Below, in pieces: positions 1-6,166 of a stretch of 29,770 nt of DNA (position 1 is the first letter of the stretch; every line of letters begins with the position of its first letter). The stretch covers positions 1 through 29,770 of the forward strand of contig DATDGR010000190.1 in the NCBI GenBank assembly GCA_036521995.1. The letters run 5' to 3'. The position numbers and the translations under genes were made by a program. This DNA is from Gp13-AA77 sp036521995 (GTDB taxonomy: Bacteria; Acidobacteriota; Terriglobia; UBA7540). The notes beneath the pieces are model-generated. The model made no database searches, was not told the origin of the DNA, and was given only the letters and a program-made list of their open reading frames with translations.

Positions 1-1
1 G

Positions 2-238
2 TTCGTTCGCTCCGGAGCCCTGATTCTTGCCGCCATCGAAGACCGGGAGCTGCGGCATGTGCACGCCCTAATGTCGCGCTACTGGGACCGGCCCATGGAC
101 TTCGCCGATGCCACGCTCGTCTATCTCGCCAAGCGGGAATCTCTGTCGGTCATTCTCACGGTTGACCATGCGGACTTCGCAACCTACCGCATTGAGGGGA
201 AGCGTCAGTTCCGCATCCTCCCGGTCAGTCAACCGTAA
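2..238 (+). CDS. PIN-domain (VapC-like) toxin, C-terminal part
   Basis: The reading frame is open from the window edge to the TAA at 236-238, giving 78 residues. It has the typical end of a PIN ribonuclease domain: a stretch reading RPMDFADATLVYLAKRE, then a strand SVILTVDHADFATYR and a closing strand RQFRILPV. In PIN proteins the FADA and TVDHADF aspartates complete the acidic metal site that cuts RNA, and both are present here. The N-terminus and any antitoxin partner lie outside the window, so toxin-antitoxin membership is inference from the family. The next gene points the other way, so this is the last gene of its unit. Confidence 0.8.
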   Translation, partial: FVRSGALILAAIEDRELRHVHALMSRYWDRPMDFADATLVYLAKRESLSVILTVDHADFATYRIEGKRQFRILPVSQP

Positions 239-339
239 TCAGTCGAGCTTCGATTCTCAGGAATCCTGTGAGTTATGTAAAGGCCGCGGACCCGAAAACG
301 GAGTCTGATGCGCGACGACCGTTTTGGCAAAGTCTTCGT

Positions 340-798
340 CTAAGAGTGTTCAGCCAATGTTTTCTGCCCACGGCTTCTCGTTTCATTTCTTGTGCCATTC
401 GATCTCTTGATTGCGGACGCCGAACCGCCTAATACCAGCACTTGACTCTTACCAGCGAAGCGAATCTCGATCATCTTCTGCGAGCCGTCACTTTCGGTTT
501 CGTAAAGCACCGAATTGTCATGGTACTTCGTGGTCCGGTCCACCCAATGCGCTTCGGCGGAGGTCACGAGTTTTTTGCGCTTTACGAAGCTTACGGTGGG
601 GTCCCCACTCTCGGCAGACCAAGTCATCTTGTAGCTTCCCGCCGGAACCACGGTGCCATTCACGGAAACAGCGTGTTTCATGGTGATCTTGCGTTGGCCT
701 TTGGCGAAAGCCGAGGCCGTAGCCAGCACGACCACCACAATCACTGTTGACAGTCCCAAAGCTACCGAGCTCCATTTCGGTCCTTCTTGCTTCTTCAT
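340..798 (-). CDS. Small secreted protein of unknown function
   Basis: This 152-residue protein has an N-terminal hydrophobic segment (about residues 10-33, ending in ATASAFAKG) that looks like a signal peptide or single anchor. A basic, strand-rich body follows, with a VNGTVVPAGSYKMTW motif and a VLYETESDGSQKMIEIRFAGKSQVLVL stretch. Similar small exported proteins with 'PAGsYk' cores are frequent in Acidobacteria, but I know no function for them. An in-frame GTG at 819 would add seven residues. I prefer the ATG at 798 because GGAG lies eight bases upstream of it. The gene stands alone, convergent with the PIN gene. The C-terminus is basic and probably disordered. Confidence 0.7.
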   Translation of the reverse strand: MKKQEGPKWSSVALGLSTVIVVVVLATASAFAKGQRKITMKHAVSVNGTVVPAGSYKMTWSAESGDPTVSFVKRKKLVTSAEAHWVDRTTKYHDNSVLYETESDGSQKMIEIRFAGKSQVLVLGGSASAIKRSNGTRNETRSRGQKTLAEHS

Positions 799-987
799 TG
801 ATTTCGCTCCATTTCGCACTTAGATTGCCCCTGGTTGTTACCGTGGGCGCACCTACACGACGCCACGACCTCAAGGTCGCAGACCAGCCCGTCCGGCTTT
901 CGCATCGCGATGCCGTGATCCGTTAGCCCATCTGATGTGGTCGGTAGGTGGTAAAGATATCTTGAGTCCACCTCCTTGCCCTGTCAA
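799..987 (-). promoter_or_regulatory. Candidate -35 and structured 5' leader of the small secreted protein
   Basis: A TTGACA lies on the minus strand at 987-982, with a weak -10 (CAAGAT) 17 bases on, so a transcript would carry roughly 150 nt of leader. The leader contains two clear hairpins. One is CGACC-TCAA-GGTCG at 866-879. The other is the palindrome GCATCGCGATGC at 902-913, enclosed by a CGGC/GCCG pair. I could not match it to a known riboswitch class. An 11-base word GGTCGGTAGGT at 939-949 is identical to part of the ilvB palindrome at 17973-17983. Confidence 0.3.
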
Positions 988-1265
988 GCCGCACGGCGGC
1001 TATTACCTCCCACTGTCCTGAACGCTTCGGTTATGTGTCGATGTTTATCAATGTCGGGCTGATTGTACGGGTCGTGCTGGAATGCGATGCGATGAAGCGC
1101 CTGTGGGAAAGTCGGGAAACGTCGGCGCTCGCGGAGCGAGGTAGATTCTCTCTTGGCCGGGCTGGCGCAGATCCTTGGATCTGCGATCGGTCCGATTACC
1201 GATGGCGCAATTCGGCCTTAATCATTGCGCGGTGAGAACGGCCGCGTCGAGACGCGCAGGCGGCG
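988..1265. other. Gene-free stretch with two inverted repeats
   Basis: I find no convincing gene here. There is a 20-bp inverted repeat at 1166-1185 (nine-base arms CGCAGATCC/GGATCTGCG around TT). It is followed at once by ATCGGT-N6-ACCGAT at 1186-1203. They lie downstream of the ars operon on the minus strand, but no T-run follows, so they are not typical intrinsic terminators. Confidence 0.45.
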
Positions 1266-1516
1266 TCAGAAGGTCTGGGCCACCTTGCGCCCACATTCGT
1301 GGGTGACGGGTGTCATCGTCTGGCCGATGCTGTTGAGCTGCTTCTCGAGCGCTAGGCTGTCGAGACTCTTGAAGGGAAGGCAGAGAACGCCCCAATGGGC
1401 GGTCATGGGCTGTCCGGGCCACACCGGGCCCTTGAAAAATTCAAAATGGCCTCGCCCATGATGGAGCGCGCCGAATTGTCCGTGCAAAGAAATAAGACGT
1501 TCTAGTGTCCCTTCAC
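1266..1516 (-). pseudogene. arsC: arsC remnant, LMW-phosphatase-type arsenate reductase
   Basis: Downstream of arsM, an AGGAG at 1530-1526 precedes a GTG at 1516. The fifth codon is TAG (1504-1502), after which the frame reads VLFLCTDNSARSIMGEAILNF. This is the N-terminus of a low-molecular-weight-phosphatase arsenate reductase with its CX5R P-loop. In another frame (about 1435 to 1266) it resumes with GPVWPGQPMTAHWGV and then LPFKSLDSLALEKQLNSIGQT, which match the middle and C-terminal ends of the same family. About 60 residues are missing before the GPVWPG block and about 25 after AHWGV. With a stop, a frame change and two deletions the gene cannot make enzyme. A functional arsC would have reduced arsenate to arsenite for the neighbouring ArsM. 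Confidence 0.8.
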
Positions 1517-1530
1517 ACTCGTTGTCTCCT

Positions 1531-2391
1531 CTAGTTGCGGCAGGCCGGTCCGCAGCAGGCCTTCGCTCCGGCGTCCGCCGGCTTGACCGCGCGGACGAAG
1601 GCGCTCATGAACTTGTCATCCACCCCGGGCGCCATCGCCTCCACATCGACGCCGGCCGACGAGAGAAACTCGCGCGCGTCTCCGGCGCGATAGATCCGTG
1701 TGGGCTCGATCTCGATCTGCTCGAAACCTGCGGCGGCGAGTTTGTTGCGATATTCGTCATCGGCCAGCGCGCCCGCCACGCAGCCGACCCACAGCAGCAC
1801 GCTCCGGCGGATTTCGGGCGCGATTTCGCCGCGGGTCACCACATCGGAAACCGCCAGGCGGCCGCCCGGCTTCAGCACGCGAAAGGCTTCTCGCAGCACA
1901 CGATCCTTGTCCGCCGAAAGGTTGATGACGCAATTCGAGATGATCACGTCCACCGAGTTGTCGGGCAGAGGGATACGCTCGATCTCGCCCTTGAGAAACT
2001 CGACATTCTCAGCGCCCGCCTTGCGTTGGTTCTCACGGGCGAGCGCCAGCATCTCGTCCGTCATATCGAGACCGTAGGCCTTGCCGGTGGGCCCAACCCG
2101 TTTCGCCGAAAGCAGGACATCAATGCCGCCACCCGAGCCGAGATCGAGAACGACTTCTCCGGGATTCAAATTCGCCAAGACCGTTGGATTTCCGCAACCT
2201 AGCGCGGCGAGCACGGCCTCCTCAGGGACCTGTCCCGCTTGGGAGGAGTCGTAGAGGTTGGAGGTGAGGGGGTCGCAACCCAGGGCGCTGGCCGCGGTGG
2301 CGCCGCAGCAGGCACTGCCACCACTCTTTACCCGCAGGGCGGCCTGGCCGTACTTTTCTTTGACGACGTTCGTGATGTCGGTAGTGCTCAT
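1531..2391 (-). CDS. arsM: Arsenite S-adenosylmethionine methyltransferase
   Basis: This 286-residue protein is in the class I SAM methyltransferase fold and is expected to methylate trivalent arsenic stepwise in the cytoplasm. The SAM motif is DLGSGGGIDVL (residues 83-93), with GLDMTDEML (107-114) following. The ArsM cysteines are all visible: C66 in LGCGNPT, C154 in SNCVIN and C204 in GCVAGAL. These are the three As(III)-binding thiols of the family. Further pairs C28-C29 near the N-terminus and C279-C280/C284 in a KACCGPACRN tail are typical of bacterial ArsM. It lies 13 bases after arsR, with GGAG ten bases before the ATG, so the two are probably co-transcribed and derepressed by arsenite. 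Confidence 0.95.
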   Translation of the reverse strand: MSTTDITNVVKEKYGQAALRVKSGGSACCGATAASALGCDPLTSNLYDSSQAGQVPEEAVLAALGCGNPTVLANLNPGEVVLDLGSGGGIDVLLSAKRVGPTGKAYGLDMTDEMLALARENQRKAGAENVEFLKGEIERIPLPDNSVDVIISNCVINLSADKDRVLREAFRVLKPGGRLAVSDVVTRGEIAPEIRRSVLLWVGCVAGALADDEYRNKLAAAGFEQIEIEPTRIYRAGDAREFLSSAGVDVEAMAPGVDDKFMSAFVRAVKPADAGAKACCGPACRN

Positions 2392-2404
2392 CGTGGACTT
2401 TCTC

Positions 2405-2761
2405 CTATCTACAGAGCTGGACGATCGCCTGCGGTTTAACGGCCTGGTTTCGAGTGCAGCATTCGGCGTACAGGAATTGAAGCAGCTCCTGAAGCGCCTC
2501 GGTGTTGGCGGTGTACCGCAAAAAGGTGCCTTCGCGGCGCACGTTCACAAGCTGTTCATTCTTCAGTTTCTCGAGGTGGTGCGAAAGCGTGGAATTCGGA
2601 ATATCCAGCTCGGATTGGATATCGCCCACCACCAGGCCGTCCGGATGCGCCGATAGCACCAATCGCATGATCCGAAGTCGAGGTTCGGTACCCATGGCCG
2701 AAAGCATATCGGCGTATTGGGCCACATTCTCCGTACTCTTCTTGCTTGAGACCACGAACAT
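2405..2761 (-). CDS. arsR: ArsR-family arsenite-responsive repressor
   Basis: This 118-residue protein is a winged helix-turn-helix repressor of the ArsR/SmtB family. The helix-turn-helix occupies about residues 44-70 (VVGDIQSELDIPNSTLSHHL). The wing (VNVRREGTFLRYTAN) follows it. It lacks the ELCVCDL site of the plasmid ArsR. Instead it carries adjacent cysteines C101-C102 near the C-terminus, plus C117. This resembles the Acidithiobacillus-type ArsR, whose C-terminal vicinal cysteines bind As(III). It directly precedes arsM, so its target is very likely this operon. The start at 2761 has no ribosome-binding site. The next in-frame Met is residue 19, which would cut into the first helix. Confidence 0.92.
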   Translation of the reverse strand: MFVVSSKKSTENVAQYADMLSAMGTEPRLRIMRLVLSAHPDGLVVGDIQSELDIPNSTLSHHLEKLKNEQLVNVRREGTFLRYTANTEALQELLQFLYAECCTRNQAVKPQAIVQLCR

Positions 2762-2796
2762 ATTTCGATACTTGCAGAAATACAGGAGGATGTCAA
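2761..2796 (-). promoter_or_regulatory. arsR promoter with candidate ArsR operator
   Basis: On the minus strand a perfect -35 TTGACA (2796-2791) is followed after 17 bases by AAGTAT (2773-2768), a fair -10. An inverted repeat TATTTC-N10-GAAATA (2761-2782) covers the -10 and touches the start codon. This is a good place for a repressor to block transcription. The predicted start of transcription falls on or next to the ATG at 2761, so arsR may be translated from a leaderless transcript. That fits the absence of a Shine-Dalgarno. Confidence 0.5.
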
Positions 2797-2835
2797 GGGG
2801 GGTAGGCGGGATTATCAGGGCTTGGCCGATGAGCC

Positions 2836-3459
2836 TCAGCCAGTTTGGCGTCCGCGCACCAGGTTCAGGAACTCCTGGCGCGTCTGAGCGCTGTCGCGGA
2901 AGACTCCCAGCATGGCGGAAGTCACAGCGACGGAGTTCTGCTTCTCGACGCCCCGCATGATCATGCAGAGGTGTCGAGCCTCGATCACGACCCCGACGCC
3001 TTGCGGGCGAAGCTTCGCCATGAGCGTTTCCGCGATCTGAGTGGTCAGCCTTTCCTGCACCTGGAGGCGGCGGGCAAACACATCCACTAGGCGGGGAATC
3101 TTGCTTAAGCCGATGACCTTGCGGCGGGGAATGTAGGCCACGTGACAGCGCCCGAAGAAGGGCAACAGATGGTGCTCGCAGAGGCTGAAAACCTCGATGT
3201 CGCGCACAATGACCATCTCGTCGTAGCCGACCGAGAAGAGCGCGCCGTTCAGGACCTTGTCGACGTCCTGATGGTACCCGCTGGTCAAGAAACGGAGCGA
3301 CTTGGCGACTCGCAAGGGGGTGCGGAGCAACCCGTCCCGTTTGGGGTCCTCGCCGAGTTCGCGCAGAACTCCTTCAAAGGCGGTCTCGATGGGGTCAGGC
3401 CGGAACGCACCGGGGGAGACCGCGTCGCGGCTGGCGGGAGTCTTGCGCTTCGATTTCAT
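2836..3459 (-). CDS. folE: GTP cyclohydrolase I
   Basis: This 207-residue protein should convert GTP to 7,8-dihydroneopterin triphosphate, the entry step to folate, queuosine precursors and biopterin. The zinc ligands of the family are in place: C94 and H97 in FSLCEHHLLPFFG, and C165 in ARHLCMIMRGV. Also present are the substrate-site stretch VIGLSKIPRLVDVFARRLQVQERLT (115-139) and the terminal EFLNLVR. The length is normal, with a short disordered basic N-terminus. Its ATG overlaps the stop of the upstream PTPS gene as ATGA, so the two are translationally coupled. This context, with two PTPS genes, points to tetrahydropterin synthesis rather than folate alone. Confidence 0.95.
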   Translation of the reverse strand: MKSKRKTPASRDAVSPGAFRPDPIETAFEGVLRELGEDPKRDGLLRTPLRVAKSLRFLTSGYHQDVDKVLNGALFSVGYDEMVIVRDIEVFSLCEHHLLPFFGRCHVAYIPRRKVIGLSKIPRLVDVFARRLQVQERLTTQIAETLMAKLRPQGVGVVIEARHLCMIMRGVEKQNSVAVTSAMLGVFRDSAQTRQEFLNLVRGRQTG

Positions 3460-3902
3460 GGCTCAACCCCGCTCCCGCCGCCCTCGTACTCGAAAAAATT
3501 CGATCGTGTTTCTTCAACACGCACCCGCTTGAGCCGCGCCCCGAAATCCTTTGAAGATCCGGCGGGCAGGCTGGCCGCCAGGAGATCATAGATCGCTATG
3601 CAGAGGTTCTCGGCGGTGGGCACCCGGTGGCGAAAATCCTCGACGTCGAGATTCAAGTGCTTGTGGTCAAAGCGGTCCAGAACCTCGCGCTCAACGAGCT
3701 GATCGAGCCGGCCCACGTCCATCACCCTGCCTGTGCGGGGGTCCACTTCGCCCTCCACCGTCACCTCCACTACGTAGTCGTGCCCGTGACCGCGAGGATT
3801 ATTGCACTTGCCGTAGAGGCGGGCGTTCTCGGACGCGCTCAGGGCTTCCTGGTGAAGGCGATGGGCGGCGGACAAACGGTAGCGGCGCGTCAGGTGGACC
3901 AT
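3456..3902 (-). CDS. 6-pyruvoyl-tetrahydropterin synthase family protein, copy 1
   Basis: This 148-residue T-fold enzyme should act on dihydroneopterin triphosphate. The zinc histidines are in SAAHRLH near the N-terminus and in the GHGH motif. The catalytic Cys lies in GKCNNPRGHGHDY, the Asp-His pair in FDHKHLN, and a Glu in VRVEETRS anchors the pterin. The CNNPxGHGH spacing is that of animal-type PTPS. Escherichia coli QueD has a shorter Cys-to-HGH gap. I place the start at the ATG at 3902 because it overlaps the upstream stop as TGATG. A GTG at 3905 has its ribosome site too close. Compared with copy 2 it has a longer C-terminal half and a glycine-rich tail. Folate-branch or QueD-like activity is possible. 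Confidence 0.9.
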   Translation of the reverse strand: MVHLTRRYRLSAAHRLHQEALSASENARLYGKCNNPRGHGHDYVVEVTVEGEVDPRTGRVMDVGRLDQLVEREVLDRFDHKHLNLDVEDFRHRVPTAENLCIAIYDLLAASLPAGSSKDFGARLKRVRVEETRSNFFEYEGGGSGVEP

Positions 3903-4309
3903 CACGCTCCATAGTAGTCGACGCAGAGATCGGGGGTCTCGTAGAGCCGCACGCGATGAAGGCGACCGGCGGCGATCCTACTTTCGAGCCTCTTCCACAC
4001 CTCAATGGCGATGTTCTCCGGGGTTGGGATCAAGGTGCGGAAGGCCGGAACCTCTTCGTTCAGGAACCGGTGATCCATCGCTTCCATCACTTCGGCTTCA
4101 ATCACTTTCTTGAGTTCCTTGAGGTCCATTACCATGCCGGTGCGAGGATCAAGATCACCCGCCACCGTCACTTCCAGAGTGTAGTTGTGTCCATGACCGT
4201 GAGGATTATTGCACTTGCCGAACAGGCTGAGGTTCTCCTCCGGGGTGAGCTGCGGGTTGTGGTAAAAATGCGAGGCGGAAAAATCCGCCCGGCGTGTCAC
4301 ATAAATCAT
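3902..4309 (-). CDS. 6-pyruvoyl-tetrahydropterin synthase family protein, copy 2
   Basis: This 135-residue paralogue of the next gene has all PTPS residues: H14 in SASHFYH, C33 in GKCNNPHGHGHNY, H39 and H41, the D79-H80 pair in MDHRFLN, and E124 in RLYETPD. The ending DLCVDYYGA also recalls animal-type PTPS. The reading frame continues far upstream, but that part is antisense to the glycosyltransferase. The ATG at 4309 sits just before the first conserved strand (YVTRRADFSASH) and has a GGGGA about nine bases upstream. It heads a tightly overlapping block PTPS-PTPS-FolE. Two intact copies suggest either a hetero-oligomer or two different pterin products. The sequence cannot decide this. Confidence 0.92.
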   Translation of the reverse strand: MIYVTRRADFSASHFYHNPQLTPEENLSLFGKCNNPHGHGHNYTLEVTVAGDLDPRTGMVMDLKELKKVIEAEVMEAMDHRFLNEEVPAFRTLIPTPENIAIEVWKRLESRIAAGRLHRVRLYETPDLCVDYYGA

Positions 4310-4374
4310 CGTTTCATTCCCCAGCGGCGATCCGCCAGCGACCTTAGCGCGGCTGTAACGAGGCCGTGCAGCCG

Positions 4375-5466
4375 TCAGGACTCTGGCGACCGAGTGGAGT
4401 ATTGGCGGCCCTTCCAGCTGACCGATCCCAGCCAGCGGTGCGCCACGGTCGATTCGAGTAGCAGCGCGGTGAACAGCCCGGCACCCGCGATCCCGTAGTT
4501 GGCGAGATTGGGCGCAAAGCCGAGCTGCGCCAGTTGGCGGCCATAGAAGAACCGGCGAACGGCCGCGACCGCGAGGCAGGCCGCGCCGATCCCTGCCGGC
4601 TCGAGGCGTCCGGCGACGAGCCCCATCATCAGGCCCAACCCACCAGCGAGCGGCGGTGCCAGATCCAGAAACCAGACCCGCGCAAAGGTGGAAAGCGCCT
4701 GAATCAGGGAGCGGTCCCAAAGCAAATAAAGGTTCTTGCGCCAACCGTCCCACATGGCGCCGAAACTGTGGTACATGTGGGTGCTCACCCACGCGGCGCC
4801 CGGTAGAAAAAGGATTCGGCTGCCCCGGCTCTTGACACTGCGCGCCAGCGCCACGTCTTCCAGAATCTTGTCGCGGACGGCTTCGTGCCCGCCAGCCGAC
4901 TCATAGACCGGCCGGCGAATCAAAAGATACTGTCCGTTGGCGGCCGCGTCCTTCGATGTCATATCGTTAACCCGTTCAAAGCGGTATCGGCGCGCGAGCT
5001 CCGCAAAGATAAACGGGATCACCGCTTTTTCCCACCACGTCGGCGTCTCCTGTCCCGGAGAAAGAGACACCAGATCCGCTCGCTCGCGGTGGGCCCGATC
5101 GAGCACGTCGGCCAGGCTTCCCGGCCGGTGTTCGGTATCAGCATCGGTAAAAAGCAACCAGTTGCCGGAGGCTTCCCGCGCCCCGGTCGCGAGCGCGTGG
5201 GTTTTGCCGAGCCAGCCCTCCGGCGGCTCCCCGACGCGCACCACCCGGAGCTGCGGAATCTCCTCCTTTAGGTCTTGAAGGATGGCTGGAGTCCGGTCTT
5301 GCGAGTGGTCGTCCACGACGATGATTTCCGACACCTCGGCTTGCTCCGCCACCGAGCGCACCGCGCGCGCGATGGCGGCCTCCTCATTCCTGGCCGGGAT
5401 GACGACTGAAACCCGATCGGGGGTCATGAAATGCCGGGGTGGAGAATCAGGTTCGTGCCGGGCCAT
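4375..5466 (-). CDS. Membrane-associated GT2 family glycosyltransferase
   Basis: This 363-residue protein starts with a GT-A fold (VSVVIPARNEE, residues 19-29). It has the nucleotide-sugar aspartates D52-D53, the DAD metal motif at 108-110, a catalytic-type ED at 203-204 in DKILEDVALAR, and WDGWRKN at 240-246. About three membrane segments follow (roughly 262-285, 291-305 and 322-340). The layout resembles hopanoid-associated HpnB and carotenoid CrtQ-type transferases, so a lipid acceptor at the membrane is the first guess. It lies 65 bases upstream of the pterin genes on the same strand and may share their transcript. A role in pterin glycosylation is conceivable but unsupported. The Met at 5427, nearer the conserved strand, is an alternative start. 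Confidence 0.85.
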   Translation of the reverse strand: MARHEPDSPPRHFMTPDRVSVVIPARNEEAAIARAVRSVAEQAEVSEIIVVDDHSQDRTPAILQDLKEEIPQLRVVRVGEPPEGWLGKTHALATGAREASGNWLLFTDADTEHRPGSLADVLDRAHRERADLVSLSPGQETPTWWEKAVIPFIFAELARRYRFERVNDMTSKDAAANGQYLLIRRPVYESAGGHEAVRDKILEDVALARSVKSRGSRILFLPGAAWVSTHMYHSFGAMWDGWRKNLYLLWDRSLIQALSTFARVWFLDLAPPLAGGLGLMMGLVAGRLEPAGIGAACLAVAAVRRFFYGRQLAQLGFAPNLANYGIAGAGLFTALLLESTVAHRWLGSVSWKGRQYSTRSPES

Positions 5467-5510
5467 CGAGCCCGCTTGGGCAGGCGATGAGCTACGCCTC
5501 CAAAAGATTG

Positions 5511-5518
5511 ATTATAAT
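5511..5518. promoter_or_regulatory. Palindromic -10 box between divergent genes
   Basis: ATTATAAT is its own reverse complement, so it offers a perfect TATAAT to both strands. On the minus strand a TTGCTC (5539-5534) stands 17 bases upstream, giving a plausible promoter for the glycosyltransferase with a leader of about 38 nt. On the plus strand no clear -35 exists. Transcription would begin close to 5525, only a few bases before the TlpA start at 5532. Confidence 0.4.
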
Positions 5519-5531
5519 GAAGGGGCGCGAG

Positions 5532-6101
5532 ATGAGCAAAAAGCTGCAGGTCTACGTGGTTCCGGCCCTCATCGTGGGCGCGGTGGCGTGGTTCGCCCTG
5601 CGGTCCGCAGGTTCGCGCCCGGTGCAAGTGGGTGAGGCGGTCCCGCAATTCAACCTTCCGCTGCTGACAGGCTCGCCGGGGGGGTCCGTACGCCTCGCGG
5701 ACTACCGGGGCCGCGTGCTCGTGCTCAATTTCTGGGCCACCTGGTGTCCACCGTGCGTCGAGGAAGCTCCCAGCCTCGAAGCCTTCGCCGAGCGCGTCCG
5801 GCCGCTGGGCGTGGTGGTGCTCGGCGCCAGCGAATGCTACGACTGTTCCAAGGTCGACGAGGATCCTGCAGCTTTGACGGCCTTCATCAGCAAATTCAAC
5901 ATCACGTATCCTATCGCCCGCGACGCTTCGCGCGCCTTGGCCACCCGTTACGGGACGCTGCAGTTTCCCGAGACCTACGTCATTGATCGCAACGCACGCC
6001 TGGCGGAAAAGATCATTGGCGCCTGGGACTGGAACGACCCGCGGATGCTGAGCTTCGTCCGCGAACTCGCCCAACCCAATCGGCAGCAGGCGTCGAATTG
6101 A
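5532..6101 (+). CDS. TlpA/ResA-like membrane-anchored thioredoxin
   Basis: This 189-residue protein has one N-terminal membrane segment (about 7-23), leaving a thioredoxin domain on the outer face. The redox motif is WCPPC (71-75). The cis-proline loop is QFPETYVID (144-152). A TlpA-type NFWATWC strand precedes the active site. Such proteins reduce or oxidise periplasmic thiols, for instance in cytochrome c assembly or copper handling. A second pair, C102 and C105 in ECYDC, is not part of the usual fold and may form another disulfide or bind metal. I choose the ATG at 5532 because AGGGG lies six bases upstream. Met at 5517 is possible. CopA follows 65 bases later, so an envelope copper/thiol role is likely. 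Confidence 0.88.
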   Translation: MSKKLQVYVVPALIVGAVAWFALRSAGSRPVQVGEAVPQFNLPLLTGSPGGSVRLADYRGRVLVLNFWATWCPPCVEEAPSLEAFAERVRPLGVVVLGASECYDCSKVDEDPAALTAFISKFNITYPIARDASRALATRYGTLQFPETYVIDRNARLAEKIIGAWDWNDPRMLSFVRELAQPNRQQASN

Positions 6102-6166
6102 CCGGGAGCACGCCCGGAACTTGCCCAAAGCCGCCGCATCCGATCAGGTGAGGCCGCAAGATCCCC

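Noticed and set aside
108..308. Open frame of 66 residues overlapping the PIN gene end
   Set aside because: It is out of frame with the recognisable PIN domain and has no protein-like features.
1035..1235. Plus-strand open frame of 66 residues in the gap before the ars operon
   Set aside because: There is no ribosome site and no recognisable pattern. It spans two inverted repeats, so it is probably non-coding.
3902..4792. Long reading frame that would extend PTPS copy 2 by 161 residues
   Set aside because: The extension is antisense to the glycosyltransferase and has Arg/Gly-rich shadow composition. PTPS homologues begin at the ATG at 4309.
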